Source: Zoogloea sp.
GTDB lineage: Bacteria > Pseudomonadota > Gammaproteobacteria > Burkholderiales > Rhodocyclaceae
DNA length: 51,274 nucleotides
Assembly (NCBI GenBank): GCA_023150095.1
Contig: JAKLLO010000012.1
Location: 1 to 51,274 of the forward strand
Reading direction: 5' to 3'
Shown: in pieces, positions 46,737-51,274 of the stretch
How the letters are laid out: every line of letters begins with the position of its first letter
Numbering within the stretch: the stretch's first letter is position 1
Translations under genes and position numbers: made by a program
Notes under the pieces: generated by a model
What the model was told of the DNA's origin: nothing
The model's input: only the letters and a program-made list of their open reading frames with translations
The model's database searches: none

Positions 46737-47519
46737 TTAATTCACGCGCGGGCGTTGCTGGGCGTGGCTGGCCGGAATCATCTCGGGGCTGCTGCACAGG
46801 CTGACCGTCAGCAGGGGCGACACCCAGGTGTCGTTGAGCCTTTCGAGGCGGTAGCCGGTGCCGTAGGCCGACACCAGGCGGAATCCGTTCTCCTCGTTGA
46901 TCATCATGCGCTTGCGGATGCGGCTGATGTGGGTGTCCACGGTGCGGGTCAGCACCGAACCCTGGCTGCGCCAGATGGCCTCCAGCAGATGGCCGCGGGA
47001 GAACACCCGGCCCTGGTTCTTGAACATGAACACCGCCAGGTCGAATTCCTTGTCGGTGAGCGTGATCTCGGTGTCGAGGAGATGGACGGTGCGCGCCTCG
47101 ATGTCGAAGGTGTATGGCCGGTAGCTCAGGCGCGCCTCACGCCGGTAGAGGGCCGGATGGCGGCGGCGCAGGACCGCATCGACGCGCACCGCGATCTCCC
47201 GGGGACGCACGCCGCTGCGGATGAAGTCGTCGGCGCCCTGGGCGAAGGCATCGGCCAGCAGGGTCTCGTTGTCGCGGCAGTTGACGAGGATCAGCGCCAC
47301 GTCGTGGTCGGCGACGCTCAGGATGCGGCGCAGATAGCGGGGAACACCGCCGGCGAAGGCCGACCCGTCGATCAGCAGGAGGTCGAAGCTCTCGCGGCCG
47401 AGGTCGCGCAGCAGGTGCTGGGCGTCGTCGTAGAGGTGGACGGCGTGCCCGGCATCCTCGAGGGCCATGTGGAGGTCGAGGGTGCACGCGGTGTCTGACG
47501 AGAGCAGTGCGAGGCGCAT
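46737..47519 (-). CDS. Atypical OmpR-type response regulator
   Basis: The 260-residue protein has an N-terminal receiver-like domain and a C-terminal winged helix of the OmpR type (YTFDIEARTVHLLDTEITLTDKEFDLAVFMF; VDTHISRIRKRM; GYRLERL). The receiver has Asp51 (LLLIDG) but the acidic pair is reduced to Ser-Asp (LLSSD) and the conserved Lys of the KP pair is replaced (DDFIRSG), so it may not be switched by ordinary phosphorylation. ATG 47519 was preferred to 47528 because AGGA lies at normal distance. It is 94 bp downstream of the regulator of a kinase/regulator pair on the same strand. Confidence 0.88.
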   Translation of the reverse strand: MRLALLSSDTACTLDLHMALEDAGHAVHLYDDAQHLLRDLGRESFDLLLIDGSAFAGGVPRYLRRILSVADHDVALILVNCRDNETLLADAFAQGADDFIRSGVRPREIAVRVDAVLRRRHPALYRREARLSYRPYTFDIEARTVHLLDTEITLTDKEFDLAVFMFKNQGRVFSRGHLLEAIWRSQGSVLTRTVDTHISRIRKRMMINEENGFRLVSAYGTGYRLERLNDTWVSPLLTVSLCSSPEMIPASHAQQRPRVN

Positions 47520-47613
47520 GATTGCCATTCCTGAGTGAGATCGATGTTCAGGCTGGAATGTAATCAGTGCGGTGTGCGCGTAGAAATCCTAACCAATCCT
47601 CACTTTGGGCAGC

Positions 47614-48309
47614 TCAGACGAGGCGCCCGTGTTCGATGAAGGCGTAGCCCTTGCCGTAGTTGGAGACCAGCGGCAGCTTCAGCCCGCAGCGGGTCGTTGC
47701 CTTGGCCCGCAGGCGGCTGACGAGGGCCTCCAGGCGGTGCAGCGAATAGCCTTCGTCTTCCGAGGCCAGCAGCGCCATCAGGTCTTCCTTGCGGGCGGTG
47801 CGGTCGGCGCTGCGGAACAGGGTGCCGAGCAGCACCGATTCGGGCCCGTTGAGGATCATGCTGATCCCGTTCGGGGCCACCAGCAGCCGGCGCTCGACGT
47901 CCAGATGCCAGGGGTGCGGCATGGCCTGGAGGGGCATGGCCGCGTTGGTGGTCAGGCGGCGATGCACGCTGAGCAGCGTGGCCTCGAGCTCTTCGGGGTC
48001 GACGGGCTTGACGAGGTAGGCGTCGGCCCCGTCGCGCAGGCTGGCGATGCGCAGCTCGCGCTCGCCGCGCCCGGTGCACATCACGATGCCCGAGCGGATG
48101 TAGCGCCGGGCCTCACGGCAGAAGGCGAGGCCGTCGCCGTCGGGCAGGTTGATGTCGAGGATCAGCAGGTCGTAGGCGTTGGCGAGCAGGGTTTCGGCTT
48201 CGCGGATCGTCGCCGCGCGGGATACCGAGAAGCCCGCTGAGTCGAGGAAGGTGGCGATCTCCTCGGCGAGGTCGAGGTCGTCTTCCACCATCAGTACCGA
48301 AATGCCCAT
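47614..48309 (-). CDS. OmpR-type response regulator
   Basis: The 231-residue protein has a canonical receiver (acidic residues in MVEDDLD, phospho-acceptor Asp52 in LLILDINLPDGDG, Thr in MCTGRGE, Lys in LVKPVD) and a winged-helix domain (WHLDVERRLLVAPNGISMILNGPES; LEALVSRLRAK; NYGKGYAF). ATG 48309 is 2 bp after the kinase stop (48312-48314), so it is translationally coupled to the kinase gene and is its cognate partner. The frame is open upstream only as a shadow of the kinase gene. Confidence 0.93.
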   Translation of the reverse strand: MGISVLMVEDDLDLAEEIATFLDSAGFSVSRAATIREAETLLANAYDLLILDINLPDGDGLAFCREARRYIRSGIVMCTGRGERELRIASLRDGADAYLVKPVDPEELEATLLSVHRRLTTNAAMPLQAMPHPWHLDVERRLLVAPNGISMILNGPESVLLGTLFRSADRTARKEDLMALLASEDEGYSLHRLEALVSRLRAKATTRCGLKLPLVSNYGKGYAFIEHGRLV

Positions 48310-48311
48310 CG

Positions 48312-49682
48312 TCACTCCTGCGCGCCGTGAGCTTGCCGGGTGGGCAGCGTCAGCGTGAATGTGGTCTGTCCGGCCGCCGAGCTGCCGGTGAGGTGCCCGC
48401 CGTGCACGCCGGCCACCCGGGCGGCCAGGGCGAGCCCGATGCCGAAGCCGCTGCGGGTGCCGTTGGCGTCCTTCATGGGCAGCAGCACGGGGTAGCGCTG
48501 GCCGGCGAGTTCGTCGGGCAGGGGCGGACCATCGTTGATGACGTGATAGCTGACCGCGTCGGCCCGGACGTCGGTTTCGAGCCGGATGGGCGAATCCTCG
48601 CTGGCGTACTTGACGGCGTTTTCCAGCAGGTTGGACAGGGCCAGGGTCACCAGCTCGGCGTCGATGGAGACAGGCTGAAGGGCGTGGTCGGGGCCGGCGT
48701 GGGCGAACACCCGGTCCGGGTTGGCGTGCTGCAGCGCGTGGAGGGCTTCGAGCGCCGGCTGTTCCGGTGAGTGCTCCGAGCGGGCCGGCTCGAAATCGCT
48801 GCGCACCAGGTTCAGCAGGCAGGCGTGGCGATCGATCAGGGCGCTCATGCGCTGGGCGGCGTTGCTCACCCGGCCGATCCGCGCGGCGCTTTCGGTGTCG
48901 GGCATGGCGCGCCGCAGGTTGCTCAGGCCGACCAGCAGGACGCCCAGGGGGCTGCGCAGCTCGTGGGCGATGAAGGAGAAGAAGCGGGCGTGTTCGTCCC
49001 GCAGCCGGGCGGCCTGACGGGACAGGGCGTCGTCGGCGTCGGCGGACTGGCGCCGGGCGTCTTCCGCCTGCAGTCTGGGGCGGATGCCCAGGTGCAGGCA
49101 CAGGGTGACTGCCGCCATCGCCGCGGCCGCGAGCGTGGTGCCGTGCGCTCCGGAAAGCGCCGAGAAGGCTGTGACGGCGTAGGCGGCCGAGGCGGCCGTC
49201 AGCCATGCCGACCCGGCTTCGCCGCGGCCCAGGCCGCGCAGGGCGGCCACGGCCAGCGGCGGGACGGCAGGCACCTGCAGGGCCTGGGCCCACGCCAGGG
49301 ACGTCGGCCACCGCCCGTAAAGCGCGGCGCCCAGCAAGGCGGCCAGCCATGTGGCGCCCACGTACCAGGGCAGCGCCCGGTCGAGGCGCGGGAAGTGGTC
49401 GGCCAGGCGCAGGGGCGCACGCAGCAGCAGTAGCGCCGCTCCGGACAGCAGGCACAGCAGCAGCTGCAGCGCCACGCCGCCAAGGGCATGGCCGACACCG
49501 ATCGCCAGGCCCAGCGCGGCGGCCAGGCCGGCCACCGGAAGCAGGCGTTGCTGGCCGGGCCTGAGCCCCTCGGACAGGCTGATCAGGCCCGTTGCGAGCG
49601 CGAGCCCGACCACCAGCGACGCGTGGAGCGCCGGTCCTGGCACGAGTCCGGACGCCTGCAGGGAGATGTCCGCGGCCATCAT
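48312..49682 (-). CDS. Membrane sensor histidine kinase
   Basis: The 456-residue protein has about six membrane segments in residues 18-200 with only short loops, then a HisKA box (FSFIAHELRSPLGVLLVGL, His near 242), and a HATPase domain whose N box (LSNLLENAVKYA) is typical; the G1 region is degenerate (VINDGPPLPDEL) and G2 is GFGIGLALAARV. The lack of a periplasmic domain suggests sensing within the membrane. It precedes its partner response regulator by 2 bp and is followed further by the atypical regulator. Confidence 0.92.
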   Translation of the reverse strand: MMAADISLQASGLVPGPALHASLVVGLALATGLISLSEGLRPGQQRLLPVAGLAAALGLAIGVGHALGGVALQLLLCLLSGAALLLLRAPLRLADHFPRLDRALPWYVGATWLAALLGAALYGRWPTSLAWAQALQVPAVPPLAVAALRGLGRGEAGSAWLTAASAAYAVTAFSALSGAHGTTLAAAAMAAVTLCLHLGIRPRLQAEDARRQSADADDALSRQAARLRDEHARFFSFIAHELRSPLGVLLVGLSNLRRAMPDTESAARIGRVSNAAQRMSALIDRHACLLNLVRSDFEPARSEHSPEQPALEALHALQHANPDRVFAHAGPDHALQPVSIDAELVTLALSNLLENAVKYASEDSPIRLETDVRADAVSYHVINDGPPLPDELAGQRYPVLLPMKDANGTRSGFGIGLALAARVAGVHGGHLTGSSAAGQTTFTLTLPTRQAHGAQE

Positions 49683-49832
49683 CGGATCACCTCGGGTTCT
49701 GGTCGGAGTTGCACAAGATACTGCTTGAATATTCGTTCACGGCTGGACGATGGTAAGCCCGGCGCCGTTGCCGGTTCGAAACTCACCAAAGCTGACGGGG
49801 CCGCCGAGCCTGCCCGGCCGGTTGCCGGTGCG

Positions 49833-51274
<1,442 letters not shown>

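Overview
The window is GC-rich bacterial chromosome, densely coded, with many 4-bp ATGA/GTGA gene overlaps. It looks like a betaproteobacterium, probably near the Azoarcus/Thauera/Zoogloea group. This is inferred from the trpGDC order, the molybdate regulon layout, the abundance of PAS and hybrid kinases, and the chemoreceptor style; no marker gene in the window proves it. No rRNA, tRNA, CRISPR array or insertion sequence was seen.

Layout. 1-6093: end of trpG, trpD, a REP-type inverted pair, trpC, and a tamB-like gene 3 bp after trpC. 6535-14420: three overlapping sensor genes (two membrane PAS proteins without an output domain, then a 1430-residue hybrid kinase), convergent with an RsbQ-like alpha/beta hydrolase. 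14580-19949: a membrane protein, msrA, an FKBP isomerase with a clear terminator, and two convergent lipoprotein enzymes (a metallophosphoesterase and a phospholipase-D/cardiolipin-synthase type). 20026-26146: a minus-strand hybrid kinase and NarL-type regulator, divergent from a four-gene cassette built around a MACPF/perforin-like protein. 26173-29352: recQ in an apparent operon with a zinc-ribbon PD-(D/E)XK nuclease and a small protein. 29494-31538: a metallo-beta-lactamase-fold enzyme, a YbaN-type protein and an unknown gene.

31539-36060 is the molybdate region: a long gene-free, hairpin-rich stretch with a ModE-like site, a di-Mop molbindin, divergent modE with an operator at its start, then modABC. 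36147-39733: a haem-binding (CxxCH) sensor kinase convergent with a copper-type TonB receptor. 39867-43322: two tandem paralogous chemoreceptors, each with a candidate sigma-28 promoter. 43526-46467: a spermidine-synthase-like protein, an Mrr-type endonuclease whose N-terminal frame is broken at an 8-bp triple repeat, and rlmA. 46531-51274: a 37-residue membrane peptide gene, an atypical response regulator, a regulator/kinase pair and the 3' part of another hybrid kinase.

Most promising observations: (1) the MACPF cassette at 22687-26074, with cytosolic-type pore-former features, three beta-grasp-like repeats, three unrecognised partners and its own divergent two-component system; (2) the Mrr-type nuclease frame that a change in GTCGCGGC repeat number would restore; (3) the zinc-ribbon nuclease-recQ operon; (4) the RsbQ-like hydrolase beside PAS sensors.
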